DNA of 64,000 nt from Kovacikia minuta CCNUW1. Its GTDB lineage: Bacteria > Cyanobacteriota > Cyanobacteriia > Leptolyngbyales > Leptolyngbyaceae. The position numbers and the translations under genes are program-made. The stretch spans positions 806,001 to 870,000 of the forward strand of contig NZ_CP083583.1 of assembly GCF_020091585.1 (NCBI RefSeq), in the 5' to 3' direction. The notes under the pieces were generated by a model. It did not search any database, was not told the origin of the DNA, and saw only the letters and a program-made list of their open reading frames with translations. Each line of letters begins with the position of its first letter. Positions within the stretch are counted from its first letter, which is position 1. Shown in pieces: positions 24,798 to 33,626 of the stretch.

Positions 24798-26168
24798 TTA
24801 AATCCACTCGAACTGCGCGCTGAAGTGCCGCAAATAGGGAGGTTGATTGACAATTTTGAGTCCACGAATTTGTTCCCGTCGTTGCCAAACCAGAGCGATC
24901 GCCTCAATCACGTAGTCCATGTGAGACTGGGTATAAACCCGTCTTGGCATCGACAGCCGCAGCAAATCCCATTTTGCAGGCTGTTCAGTTCCCGTGTGAG
25001 CATCTCGACCAAACATCACCGTGCCCACTTCCACTGTCCGAATTCCGGCTTCTAAATACAACTCAACTGCCAGTGCTTGACCGGGATATTGCAGCGGTTG
25101 AATATGGGGTAAAAAGCGACGAGCGTCGATATAAACCGCGTGTCCTCCCGCAGGGCGAACCGCAGGAATGCCAAGTTGATGAAGCCGTTCCGCTACATAT
25201 CCGGTAGAGGCGATGCGATACCGCAGATAGTTCTCGTCTAAAACCTCGTGTAGCCCGACCGCGATCGCCTCCAGATCCCGTCCTGCTAACCCCCCATAGG
25301 TGGGAAACCCCTCCGTAAGAATTAATAAACGCCGCCATTCTTCTGCCAACTGGGCATCGCGGGTACACAAGAATCCGCCAATATTGGCAAATGCATCTTT
25401 TTTCGCAGACATCAAGCAGCCATCTGCGTAGGCAAATAGTTCCTGGACAATTTCTGCCACCGGCATCTGCTGATAACCCGCTTCACGCTGCTGAATGAAA
25501 TAGGCATTTTCAGCAAATCGGCAGGCATCAATGTAAAGTGGAATCCCATGAAAATGAGCCAGCTTACTGACTGCCCGAATGTTTGCCATTGAAACAGGTT
25601 GTCCGCCTCCTGAATTATTGGTAATCGTCAACAGAATGGCGGGAATGTGATGTGCGCCAACGTTCGCAATCAGCAGTTCCAGCGCAGCAACGTCCATGTC
25701 TCCTTTAAACGGAGCCTCTAGCGCCAGATCACTTGCTTCTGGGCAGGGGAGATCGATCGCTTTACCTCCAGCCACCTCAATGTTGGCACGGGTGGTATCG
25801 AAATGGGTGTTGTTTGGAATCACCATTCCCGGTCTGATCAACAGGCTGGCAAATAGGCGCTCGGCAGCACGACCCTGGTGGGTTGGAATAACGTGCGGAA
25901 AGCCAAAGATCTTCTGAACTGCGGCTTCAAAGCGATACCAGCTTTTTGCTCCCGCATAGGATTCATCCCCTTGCACAAGAGCGGCCCACGCATCGGATGA
26001 CATGGCTCCGGTGCCAGAATCGGTCAGCAGGTCAATGGTGACATCTTCTGCCCGTAGCCGAAACAGATTGAGTCCTGCGGTTTGTAAAAGGGTTTCCCGT
26101 TCCGATCGAACGGTGAACCGAATGGGTTCGACCATTTTGATCCGAAAAGGTTCAATCATGGTTTTCAT
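24798..26168 (-). CDS. tnaA: tryptophanase (tryptophan indole-lyase)
   Basis: A PLP enzyme that splits L-tryptophan to indole, pyruvate and ammonia; 456 residues. Family landmarks are EPFRIKMVEPI, IDLLTDSGTGAMS, GDESYAG, PTHQGRAAE, the PLP contacts in DACRFAENAYF and the Schiff-base Lys in SAKKDAFANIGGFLC. The close relative tyrosine phenol-lyase is less likely: where it has Arg in SMERG this protein has Val (TVEVGTV), and where it has Phe in LRFFTARF this one has His (LRHFSAQF), both as in tryptophanase. It follows kbl by 3 bases and is the last gene of the operon. Indole could act as a signal or be taken up again for tryptophan synthesis. Confidence 0.92.
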   Translation of the reverse strand: MKTMIEPFRIKMVEPIRFTVRSERETLLQTAGLNLFRLRAEDVTIDLLTDSGTGAMSSDAWAALVQGDESYAGAKSWYRFEAAVQKIFGFPHVIPTHQGRAAERLFASLLIRPGMVIPNNTHFDTTRANIEVAGGKAIDLPCPEASDLALEAPFKGDMDVAALELLIANVGAHHIPAILLTITNNSGGGQPVSMANIRAVSKLAHFHGIPLYIDACRFAENAYFIQQREAGYQQMPVAEIVQELFAYADGCLMSAKKDAFANIGGFLCTRDAQLAEEWRRLLILTEGFPTYGGLAGRDLEAIAVGLHEVLDENYLRYRIASTGYVAERLHQLGIPAVRPAGGHAVYIDARRFLPHIQPLQYPGQALAVELYLEAGIRTVEVGTVMFGRDAHTGTEQPAKWDLLRLSMPRRVYTQSHMDYVIEAIALVWQRREQIRGLKIVNQPPYLRHFSAQFEWI

Positions 26169-26171
26169 GGT

Positions 26172-27359
26172 CTAAATTACCCCAGACTGTTTTCCCACCC
26201 GGACAAACGCCTCTACACATTGATCGAGTTGTTCACGGGTGTGTGCCGCAGAAACCTGAACTCGAATCCGGGCTAGACCTTGCGGCACCACCGGAAAGCT
26301 AAACCCAATCACATAAATGCCCTCATCCAGCAAGTCCTGCGCCATGTTCTGCGCCCGCTGTGCGTCGTACAGCATAATTGGCACGATGGGATGAATACCC
26401 GGTTTAATATCAAACTCCCGATCGCCCATTTGTTGCCGAAAGTAATGGGTGTTTGCCATCAAACGGCTACGCAACTCGTGGCTTTCGTTTAACATGTCCA
26501 GAACTTTGATACTGGTGTAAGCGATCGCTGGTGCCAGGGTATTAGAAAACAGATAAGGGCGAGATCGCTGCCGCAATAGGTCAATTACCCCCTTGCGTCC
26601 TGTCGTAAAGCCACCGGATGCACCCCCCAGGGCTTTCCCTAAAGTGCTGGTAATAATATCCACCCGTCCCATCACACCACAATGTTCGATCGACCCCCGT
26701 CCCGTTTCTCCCAAAACGCCCGTTGCATGGCTATCATCGACCATTACCAGGGCATCATATCTGTCGGCAAGATCGCAAATTTGCTTCAAGTTTGCAATCT
26801 CGCCATCCATACTAAAGACTCCATCCGTCGCAATTAGGCGGATCTTAGCGGAATTAGCGGCTTCAAGGGCATGGGCTAATTCTTGCATATTGCTGTGGGC
26901 AAACCGATAGCGTTTTGCCTTACACAAACGAATTCCATCAATGATGCTGGCATGGTTGAGTGCATCACTGATAACCGCGCAGTCTGCGTCTAACAAGGTT
27001 TCAAACAATCCACTATTGGCATCAAAACAGGATGTATAGAGAATGGCGTCTTCTGTGCCCAAAAACGCTGCAATTCTTTTCTCCAGTGCTTGATGAATCG
27101 TTTGTGTACCGCAAATAAACCGCACTGAAGACAGACCAAATCCATACTCACGAATTCCTTCCTGGGCAACCGCCAGCACCTCTGGATGATTGGCAAGTCC
27201 GAGGTAATTGTTAGCGCAAAAATTAATTACCTCCTGCCCCTGCTGGAGCCTGATCCTAGCTCCCTGGGGAGATGCCAGCACCCGTTCTACCTTGGTCAAA
27301 CCAGATTGGTGAATCTCATCAAGCATGGACTGAAATAGGGAAGGAGCGGTGGTATGCAT
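26172..27359 (-). CDS. kbl: glycine C-acetyltransferase (2-amino-3-ketobutyrate CoA ligase)
   Basis: Cleaves 2-amino-3-ketobutyrate with CoA to glycine and acetyl-CoA, the step after threonine dehydrogenase. The 395 residues match the usual length (about 398). It belongs to the alpha-oxoamine synthase group: NFCANNYLGLANHPEV, GFGLSSVRFICGTQTIHQALE, DALNHASIIDGIRL, DDSHATGVLGETGRGS and the PLP-Lys motif TSTLGKALGGASGGF. It lies between tdh and tnaA in one transcription unit. Kbl rather than 8-amino-7-oxononanoate synthase is supported by the tdh neighbour and by the close match of these motifs. Confidence 0.95.
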   Translation of the reverse strand: MHTTAPSLFQSMLDEIHQSGLTKVERVLASPQGARIRLQQGQEVINFCANNYLGLANHPEVLAVAQEGIREYGFGLSSVRFICGTQTIHQALEKRIAAFLGTEDAILYTSCFDANSGLFETLLDADCAVISDALNHASIIDGIRLCKAKRYRFAHSNMQELAHALEAANSAKIRLIATDGVFSMDGEIANLKQICDLADRYDALVMVDDSHATGVLGETGRGSIEHCGVMGRVDIITSTLGKALGGASGGFTTGRKGVIDLLRQRSRPYLFSNTLAPAIAYTSIKVLDMLNESHELRSRLMANTHYFRQQMGDREFDIKPGIHPIVPIMLYDAQRAQNMAQDLLDEGIYVIGFSFPVVPQGLARIRVQVSAAHTREQLDQCVEAFVRVGKQSGVI

Positions 27360-27418
27360 AACAGATCTCCAGGAAAGAAAGTGATAATTAAAAATTGAGA
27401 ATTAAAAATGGAAACCGA

Positions 27419-27486
27419 AAACTCAAAACTTAAAACTCAAAACTCAAAACTTAAAACTCAAAACTCAAAACTCAAAACTCAAAACT
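27419..27486. repeat. heptameric tandem repeat (AAACTCA type) overlapping the 3' end of tdh
   Basis: About nine near-perfect 7-base units alternate between AAACTCA and AAACTTA, a cyanobacterial short tandemly repeated repetitive sequence. The last units fall inside the tdh frame and encode its final residues and stop codon. Confidence 0.8.
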
Positions 27487-28466
27487 TTTTTGTGAGAAAG
27501 CTTTGCCAGCATCTCTTCGACGATCGCGGGCAAGTGGTAGGTGTGTCGCCAACCCCAATCGGCACGGGCGCGTGAATCATCAATTACAGAGGGCCAGGAG
27601 TCTGCGATCGCCTGCCGAAAATCGGGCTTATAGTGGCAAACAAAATCAGGCAGATGTTTTTGAATTTCCGTAACCAGTTCTCTGGCTGAAAAACTGATGG
27701 CTGCAATGTTATAGCTGGTGCGAATGCTGATGACTGCTGGATCAGCCTGCATCAGGGTCAAAATTGCCTGAATTGCATCCGAGATATACATCATGGGCAA
27801 GCGTGTCTCTGGATGGATAAAGCAGGTATAGGTTTCGTTCTTCAGCGCTGCATGAAACATTTCAACGGCAAAGTCAGTGGTTCCGCCTCCCAAAAAGGTG
27901 TTGTAGCTGATGATTCCTGGCAAACGCAAACTCCGCACATCTACCCCCCATTGGTAGGCGTAATAATGACAAAGCAATTCGCCAGTTAATTTGGTGATGC
28001 CATACATGGTGGATGGATCTGAGATCGTAATTTGAGGCGTATCGAGTTTGGGGCTGTGTGGCCCAAACACCGCGATGGAACTGGGAAAGAAGACTTTCAT
28101 TCCATAAGTTTTTGCGGCCTCCAAAACATTTCTAAGTCCGTTGATATTGATGTCCCAACATTGGTTTGGCTGTTGTTCTCCTTTTGCAGATAGCAGCCCT
28201 GCCAGATGGTAAATGGTGTCAATTTGATGGGTCTGGATCAGTTCCTGTAGCCGTGGGCGATCGGTCACATCCAAAACTTCATACAAGAGTGACCTGTGCT
28301 GATGGCAGAGGGATTCGGGTTTTGAGACGCCCTGCTTAAGCGCAACCTGCCCAGGCAATTGACGCCCCGTTTCAATGACTTCCATCTCCCCATAGTGCTG
28401 ACGCAACGCCACGACCAGGTCACTTCCCAGTTGCCCTCTCGCTCCAGTGACTAAAATTTTACCCAT
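27465..28466 (-). CDS. tdh: L-threonine 3-dehydrogenase, short-chain (SDR) type
   Basis: Oxidises L-threonine to 2-amino-3-ketobutyrate with NAD+; 333 residues. The NAD motif is G8-x-x-G11-x-x-G14 and the catalytic residues are S130, Y155 and K159 (FFPSSIAVFGP; STMYGITKLTGELL). LRLPGIISYNTFLGGGTTDFA and LPMMYISDAI are family phrases that distinguish this enzyme from other epimerase-like SDRs. Residues 40-60 look like a small insertion. The last seven residues (KVLSFEF) and the stop are encoded by a heptamer repeat, so the natural C-terminus may have been replaced. It sits upstream of kbl, its pathway partner. Confidence 0.92.
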   Translation of the reverse strand: MGKILVTGARGQLGSDLVVALRQHYGEMEVIETGRQLPGQVALKQGVSKPESLCHQHRSLLYEVLDVTDRPRLQELIQTHQIDTIYHLAGLLSAKGEQQPNQCWDININGLRNVLEAAKTYGMKVFFPSSIAVFGPHSPKLDTPQITISDPSTMYGITKLTGELLCHYYAYQWGVDVRSLRLPGIISYNTFLGGGTTDFAVEMFHAALKNETYTCFIHPETRLPMMYISDAIQAILTLMQADPAVISIRTSYNIAAISFSARELVTEIQKHLPDFVCHYKPDFRQAIADSWPSVIDDSRARADWGWRHTYHLPAIVEEMLAKLSHKKVLSFEF

Positions 28467-28555
28467 GATCCTAACGCCTTCAGCAAGCGATGAATTTCAT
28501 CCTCTGGGTTGTAGTGAATTATCCCCGGTATAGTACTCACTACTCGACTCGCTAC

Positions 28556-29236
28556 CTATGCTTCTTCTGGTGGAAACAATCCGGGGCAGGTGAATACAAA
28601 CACATCCCTGGCTCCCTGTGCAGATCCACTGGCGCTCACAGGTGAAGTGTAGTGGAGGTACTGTTCATCCCTGAACACCAAAAATTCACCGGGATAAAGA
28701 ATTTTACTAATGGCGGGATGGCTGCTTTTGTCCTTATAAAGATGGGTTTCACCCCCTGCAATTCCTTCCCGGTAAACGGAGAAAATCCCGACCAAATCTA
28801 CTCCGTCCCGATGAATCCCTTCCGGTGCTGGATTACCAGTCTGGTCAGTGGTGGCAGTTGTCCTGATCTGATGGACGGCAACTTCATTACGGTTGGTGCA
28901 TAACTGGCAGAATTGGAAGAATTCCCAGATTACTTTTTGAAAATCGTCCTGCTCAATTAAGCCATCCTCCAGCTCCTCATATTCTCTGATCACATCTCCC
29001 AGGATGGGATTATATTTCTTCGATTGGAACAAGCGCCGATGGGGAAGTTTAACCAGGCGATCGTCCGCAATTCGAAAGTGGGAGAGCCGCCTGAAACGGT
29101 AATTACCTGCCAGGTAAGGATCTGCTGGAAGGCGATCAAAGAATGGTTTGAGTTGATCAACTTTAATGGTTGTCAACATTTCTAGGACATAACTGGCTAA
29201 ACAGTTGAATTCTTTTGGCTTAGATAGATTTAACAT
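28556..29236 (-). CDS. 2-oxoglutarate/Fe(II) dioxygenase, BsmA/amino-acid hydroxylase family
   Basis: A 226-residue dioxygenase of the family that includes Bacillus L-isoleucine 4-hydroxylase (IDO) and BsmA. The iron facial triad is readable as H142 and D144 (GIHRDGVDLVG) and H195 (QYLHYTSPV), with R210 (GARDVFVFT) as the likely 2-oxoglutarate contact. GGETHLYKD and LYPGEFLVFRD are further family phrases. Known members hydroxylate free aliphatic amino acids; the substrate here is unknown. It is the first gene of the operon with tdh, kbl and tnaA. Start at 29236 (GAGGAAA upstream); a later ATG at 29179 is possible. Confidence 0.88.
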   Translation of the reverse strand: MLNLSKPKEFNCLASYVLEMLTTIKVDQLKPFFDRLPADPYLAGNYRFRRLSHFRIADDRLVKLPHRRLFQSKKYNPILGDVIREYEELEDGLIEQDDFQKVIWEFFQFCQLCTNRNEVAVHQIRTTATTDQTGNPAPEGIHRDGVDLVGIFSVYREGIAGGETHLYKDKSSHPAISKILYPGEFLVFRDEQYLHYTSPVSASGSAQGARDVFVFTCPGLFPPEEA

Positions 29237-30228
29237 ATTTCCATTTTCCTCAAGTTGAATTTATGTCAGAAAAAGGAGTGCATTTATCCCTCAAAAACCA
29301 TTTGCTGATTGATATAAAAAGTTGTGCCAAATGAATTACATCCGACTTCACAGACCTTAGAAAGCCGCGAAAGAAAGCTGCGAAAAATCAGTAGCGCATC
29401 AAACTAAGAAACACTATGTAAGAAACACTATCAATGAGAACACAATCAATTTACAGAAACCGTATATGGCTGAGCTTCGCAGCGATCGCCCAGCGTCAGG
29501 TTTTCTGCCAATTGGGTTCTACTGTTTTAATTGTAGTTATATTTTTGGGTATTGTCGATTGAAGCGAAATGCTGGCAACCAATTCAGAACGTGTTGTTAT
29601 CTTTTACAAATCCTAAACAGACCGTTCCTATTTTTGCCCTTCAGCCTGGTGTGCCCTCTCAACTTTCTTCTGCTCAATTTTAATATTTCAAAGCCAGTAT
29701 GCCCGTGTTTGCCCCTGTACTAACGTAATTTAGGGAATTTCTTGCCAGGTAAAATGGGCAAACACTCAAGGATATAAAATCTAAGTAGTTTTACCTGAAA
29801 AATGGTTGTAGGTCAAATAAAATACCCGTAAGTTTACGACTGAAAATGAAGTGGCTAATTAACTTTTCAGTTCTTCTGATTCGCAAAACCCTTGTAAAAG
29901 AAGGTTTCCTGAAAACACTGTTGCGATAAATTTCTCAATAGTCTTTAAAATCTGAAAGGCTAAGCTGTAGTGATTGTGCAAAAAATGACAAAAATTGCAC
30001 AAGTTTTGCATATTGCAAATTTACCTTTGAAACATAGGCAGTAAAAGCCTGATCAAAATAAGGTTTTAGAACACTCTCGGATACTTTGCGGCAATGTCCG
30101 TAGCACACAGGAAGACTTTTCCTGTGTGCTAATGGGTTCTGCACTACAAACTGATTTTTGTTAGCTCCTCTCGCGCTTCTAGCCTGCATTTGCACTGATT
30201 CATCCCATCCCCTATTGTTCACACACCC
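29237..30228. promoter_or_regulatory. 990-base intergenic region before the surface-protein operon, with a strong hairpin
   Basis: No frame here has a ribosome-binding site and credible composition; two short frames (29466-29723 +, 29935-30222 -) are not supported. The clear feature is a perfect hairpin at 30102-30130: AGCACACAGGAA, loop GACTT, TTCCTGTGTGCT. It has no T-run, so it may be a leader structure or mRNA stabiliser about 100 bases before the first surface-protein gene. The unusually long, AT-rich upstream DNA suggests complex control of that operon. Confidence 0.45.
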
Positions 30229-32619
30229 ATGAAAAGACGAGTCCGTTGTGCCTACCAGCGTCTGCTGGCGGTTACCCTTCTAGCCAGTGGTGCGCTATCT
30301 TTATCCACTGCTGCTTTGGCAGATGGAACCGCAGCCGGAACCACCATCAGCAATACCGCTACGGCGACCTACGAAGATCCCAATGCTCCGGGAACCACTA
30401 TCAACGCAACTTCTAACACAGTCACCGTTACGGTTGCTGAGGTTGCAGGTGTTACGAATACCCCCCTGGCAATTACAGATATTAATGGGGGAACCGTATT
30501 ACCCAATGATGTGCTGAACTATGATTTCCGAATCACCAATGTGGGCAATGATCCAACCCGTTTCTTTATCCCAGGCAGTGCCGCAGTAACAGGTCCTGGT
30601 ACGGGCGGTACGTTGCAATATAGCACCGATGGTGGAACAACCTTTAACCCTGTTCCAGTCGGTGGGTTGACAACGACTTCGATCGCGGCTGGCGGTTCGG
30701 TGATTGTGCGTGTACCTGTGACGATTTCTGCGTTGGCTTCCTCTGGCTCAACCGTGGCTGTGCGCCTGGGAGATACTGGGCCAAATGACAACAGTACCGC
30801 AACTCAGAACCAGCCAGATGCACCTGATGGTGCGGGTACGACAGAGATTCGGACTATCGATAATCCGAATGGTACTGCGAATGAAGCGCCAGGGGCCCCC
30901 AGCAATGGGGAGCGAGAAGCCAGTGCTACGCAGCAGGTATTGGTAGGTTCACAACCGCAGGCATTTGCAGCTATCCTCAAAACGCGGACGGGCTACAGCG
31001 ATTCTGGTACAGCCGCCCTTAACGATGATGTGTTGACCTATGGCTTGTCGCTCAGGGTCGATGCTACTGCCCCTTCGGGCACCACTGGACTCAGCCCTGC
31101 AAATCTAGAGGGCACTTCAATTAACGTCGATAGTGCTTCCCAAACGCGAGTGCTGGTTTCCGATGCGGTTCCAGCAAACACAAGGCTGACAGGAACACCG
31201 GTTGCCCCAACGGGTTGGACTGTGGTTTATACCAATAGCCCAACCGGTACCAATGCAAATGTAGCAAACTGGGTAACCAATGTAGCGGCGATCGGCGGGA
31301 TCACAAATGCTACCCGGATTGGCTTTATCAACAATGGTCCCATTCCCGCTGGCACAACGGTTACAGGGTTTAGCTTCCAGGTCGTAACCATCGGCGTGAC
31401 GGGAACAACGACGATCGCCAACATTGCCCAGGTGTTTGGTCAGACGCAAGGCACTACAACTGTGGTTTACGACGAATCCGGTGACCCGATGCCAAGCAAC
31501 TTCAACGATGATGGCACCGCAAGTTCCACCCCGCCTACCAATGGCGTTGCAAACCCCACCGCAGATGGCGTTGATAGCAATAACAACAACACGGGGACAG
31601 GTCCTGGTGGTGAAGATAACGTGTTTACTATTGCCGCAGCGGGCACGATTTTGAACGGTCCAAATGGGCAGCCAGGAGCGGTTGGTCCAACCAACAACAA
31701 TGATGATTTCACCAATAAATCAACAACGATTCCGGCAAACACGGCTCCCGGTTCCACGATTGATCCAGGCCCGGTCACCTTCCTCAACACCATCAACAAT
31801 CCCACAACGGGCACCCTCAGCAATATTTTGCTGGTGCCTGACTCTGCCAACTTTACCCCTGTTACTGGTGAGGTTTTGCCTCCCAATGGCACCACTGTAA
31901 CGCTTACCTACGGTGGACAGACGGCAGTCTATACCTACAATGGCACCAACTTCATTTTCACCTCTGGCAGCACCATTGTGATTCCGACTCTGACTGCGGG
32001 AACATCCGTAAACTACAGCGTTGCAGTCGATCTACCTGCCAACGTCGCCCTCTCCACTGATACCGGAAACGGGTTTTCAATTCCCATTTACGCCTTTCAG
32101 GATGTGGATGGCGACGCCAGACCAGACCTGCCTGCCACAGAACCAACCCAAAACCGAACCATCGATCGCGTCTACACCGGATTTTTGAGGGTTGTGAAGG
32201 ATGCCCGCATCCTCGATACCAATGGCACCACCGTGGTTGAGAACTACACCCAAACTCCAACAGCGGCAAACTTGCGGGTGGGTAGATTCATTGAATACCG
32301 AATTACCTACACCAACATTTCGATCGCTCCCGTGGGTGCAGGCAATGTCACCTTAAATGCTGGCAACGTGGTGATTACAGAAGATGGTACCGCTGGCACC
32401 AACACCTGGGCAAGGGACAACGACGGCAACGGTGTGATTGACACCAGCAACGTTGTCGGTTCGACGACCGCGCAGTACGGCACGATCGCCTACTCCCCCA
32501 GTGGCGACCAGTCGGGCACAACCCAGGCAACGGATGTCACCCGCTACACCAACACACTGGGCATCTCAATCCAGCCCGGAGCCAGCGGTACATTTATCTT
32601 CCGACGCCGGATTAACTAG
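30229..32619 (+). CDS. exported DUF11-type surface protein
   Basis: A 796-residue secreted protein with a Sec signal peptide: basic MKRRVR, hydrophobic LLAVTLLASGALSLSTAALA, cleavage after ALA. The rest is beta-rich and full of Thr, Gly, Asn and Pro. Several stretches have the pattern of DUF11/CARDB-like Ig modules: GTTISNTATATYEDPNAPG, PNDVLNYDFRITNVGNDPTRF, LRVGRFIEYRITYTNISIAP. It ends in GTFIFRRRIN, a final beta strand also seen in the last protein of this operon. Likely part of a cell-surface layer or fibre; ligand and partner unknown. First of five genes leading into the barrel gene. Confidence 0.85.
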   Translation: MKRRVRCAYQRLLAVTLLASGALSLSTAALADGTAAGTTISNTATATYEDPNAPGTTINATSNTVTVTVAEVAGVTNTPLAITDINGGTVLPNDVLNYDFRITNVGNDPTRFFIPGSAAVTGPGTGGTLQYSTDGGTTFNPVPVGGLTTTSIAAGGSVIVRVPVTISALASSGSTVAVRLGDTGPNDNSTATQNQPDAPDGAGTTEIRTIDNPNGTANEAPGAPSNGEREASATQQVLVGSQPQAFAAILKTRTGYSDSGTAALNDDVLTYGLSLRVDATAPSGTTGLSPANLEGTSINVDSASQTRVLVSDAVPANTRLTGTPVAPTGWTVVYTNSPTGTNANVANWVTNVAAIGGITNATRIGFINNGPIPAGTTVTGFSFQVVTIGVTGTTTIANIAQVFGQTQGTTTVVYDESGDPMPSNFNDDGTASSTPPTNGVANPTADGVDSNNNNTGTGPGGEDNVFTIAAAGTILNGPNGQPGAVGPTNNNDDFTNKSTTIPANTAPGSTIDPGPVTFLNTINNPTTGTLSNILLVPDSANFTPVTGEVLPPNGTTVTLTYGGQTAVYTYNGTNFIFTSGSTIVIPTLTAGTSVNYSVAVDLPANVALSTDTGNGFSIPIYAFQDVDGDARPDLPATEPTQNRTIDRVYTGFLRVVKDARILDTNGTTVVENYTQTPTAANLRVGRFIEYRITYTNISIAPVGAGNVTLNAGNVVITEDGTAGTNTWARDNDGNGVIDTSNVVGSTTAQYGTIAYSPSGDQSGTTQATDVTRYTNTLGISIQPGASGTFIFRRRIN

Positions 32620-32807
32620 GTATCAGGGGTTAGGTGGTAGGGGTTAGGGAAAGTTTTGAATTTTGAGTTTTGCGTTGGTAATTGGTTGTGGGTGATTAGT
32701 TGTTGAAAACTTGCAACTGACCCCCGATCCCTCTGCCCTTCTGCGCTCTGCCCGCTTACTCCCTACCACCTACCACATACCACCTATTCACTTAAAGAGG
32801 ATGAATT

Positions 32808-33374
32808 ATGAAACGTCAATTTGCGATCGGTCTGGGAGTTGCAGCGGTGATTCTGACCATTCCCTTTGCTAGTAAATTACCTGCTGTATCCGGTTTGTTT
32901 AATTCCGATGTGGCGATCGCCAAAGCAGCACAGCATCCCAAGGTGCAACTGAACCTGGTGGGTGAAAAACAAGTCCTTGGTAAGGATGCTCAGGGTAAGG
33001 AAACAATCTCCTGGCAAGGCGGAGATAAGTTAGTGGCGCAAACGGGAGACGTTTTGCGTTATCGCCTCATGGGCAAGAATGAGGGCGATCGTTCCATCAA
33101 AAACCTGACCCTAACCCAACCTGTCCCGCAAGGAACTGTGTTGATACTCAAATCTGCAAAAGCAGATGCCAGCCAAGCGACTCGGATTACCTACAGCATC
33201 GATGGGGGACGCAGTTTTGTAGAAGCCCCCACGGTACAGGTCAAACTTGCGAATGGCAAGGTCGAAACCCGCCCTGCCCCTGCCGAAGTCTACACCCACG
33301 TCCGCTGGAACCTTCCTGGCACCCTGGCAGCAAAAGCCCCGGTGAACGCTGAGTACCAGGTGAAAGTGCGTTAG
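32808..33374 (+). CDS. small exported DUF11-like protein
   Basis: A 188-residue protein with AGAGG about 7 bases before ATG. The N-terminus MKRQFAIGLGVAAVILTIPFASKLPAVSG is a signal peptide or anchor. The body is one DUF11-like beta module: GDVLRYRLMGKNEGDRSIKNLTLTQPVPQGTVLI followed by ITYSIDGGRSFVEAP, which resembles the repeat units of its larger neighbours. It could be a single-domain subunit or chaperone-like component of the surface assembly (inference). It lies between two larger operon members. Confidence 0.85.
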   Translation: MKRQFAIGLGVAAVILTIPFASKLPAVSGLFNSDVAIAKAAQHPKVQLNLVGEKQVLGKDAQGKETISWQGGDKLVAQTGDVLRYRLMGKNEGDRSIKNLTLTQPVPQGTVLILKSAKADASQATRITYSIDGGRSFVEAPTVQVKLANGKVETRPAPAEVYTHVRWNLPGTLAAKAPVNAEYQVKVR

Positions 33375-33385
33375 GCGATAGGGGC

Positions 33386-33444
33386 TAGGAGTTAGGAGTT
33401 AGGAGTTAGGAGTTAGGAGTTAGGAGTTAGGAGTTAGGAGTTAG
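33386..33444. repeat. heptameric tandem repeat (GAGTTAG x about 8)
   Basis: Perfect 7-base units GGAGTTA run through the gap after the 188-residue protein gene. Similar GGTTAGG-type runs follow the first surface-protein gene (32620-32650) and fahA (3735-3770). Confidence 0.85.
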
Positions 33445-33626
33445 GGAACAAACCTGCGGTACGGTTTTCAGTTTTCAGCCTCCAGTTTCCATCCCCCATT
33501 TCTAGTCCTTAGTCCCTAGTTCCTAGCCCCCAGTTCTCAATTACAGATTGCGGAAAGTCCTTTGAGGCTGTTCCGGTAGGGATTTTGCGTCTGACAATTT
33601 TCAGTTCTCCAGCGATCGCTGTACCC

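Noticed and set aside
24798-26168. Tyrosine phenol-lyase, tempting because of the tyrosine locus at the left end
   Set aside because: The two discriminating positions (Val for Arg, His for Phe) match tryptophanase.
27419-27486. Possible CRISPR-like array
   Set aside because: Units are 7 bases with no spacers; this is a heptameric tandem repeat.
29466-29723. 85-codon frame upstream of the surface-protein operon
   Set aside because: No ribosome-binding site, Cys/Phe-rich random-looking composition and no recognisable family.
29935-30222. 95-codon minus frame
   Set aside because: It spans the strong hairpin and the leader of the 30229 gene; no ribosome-binding site or domain.
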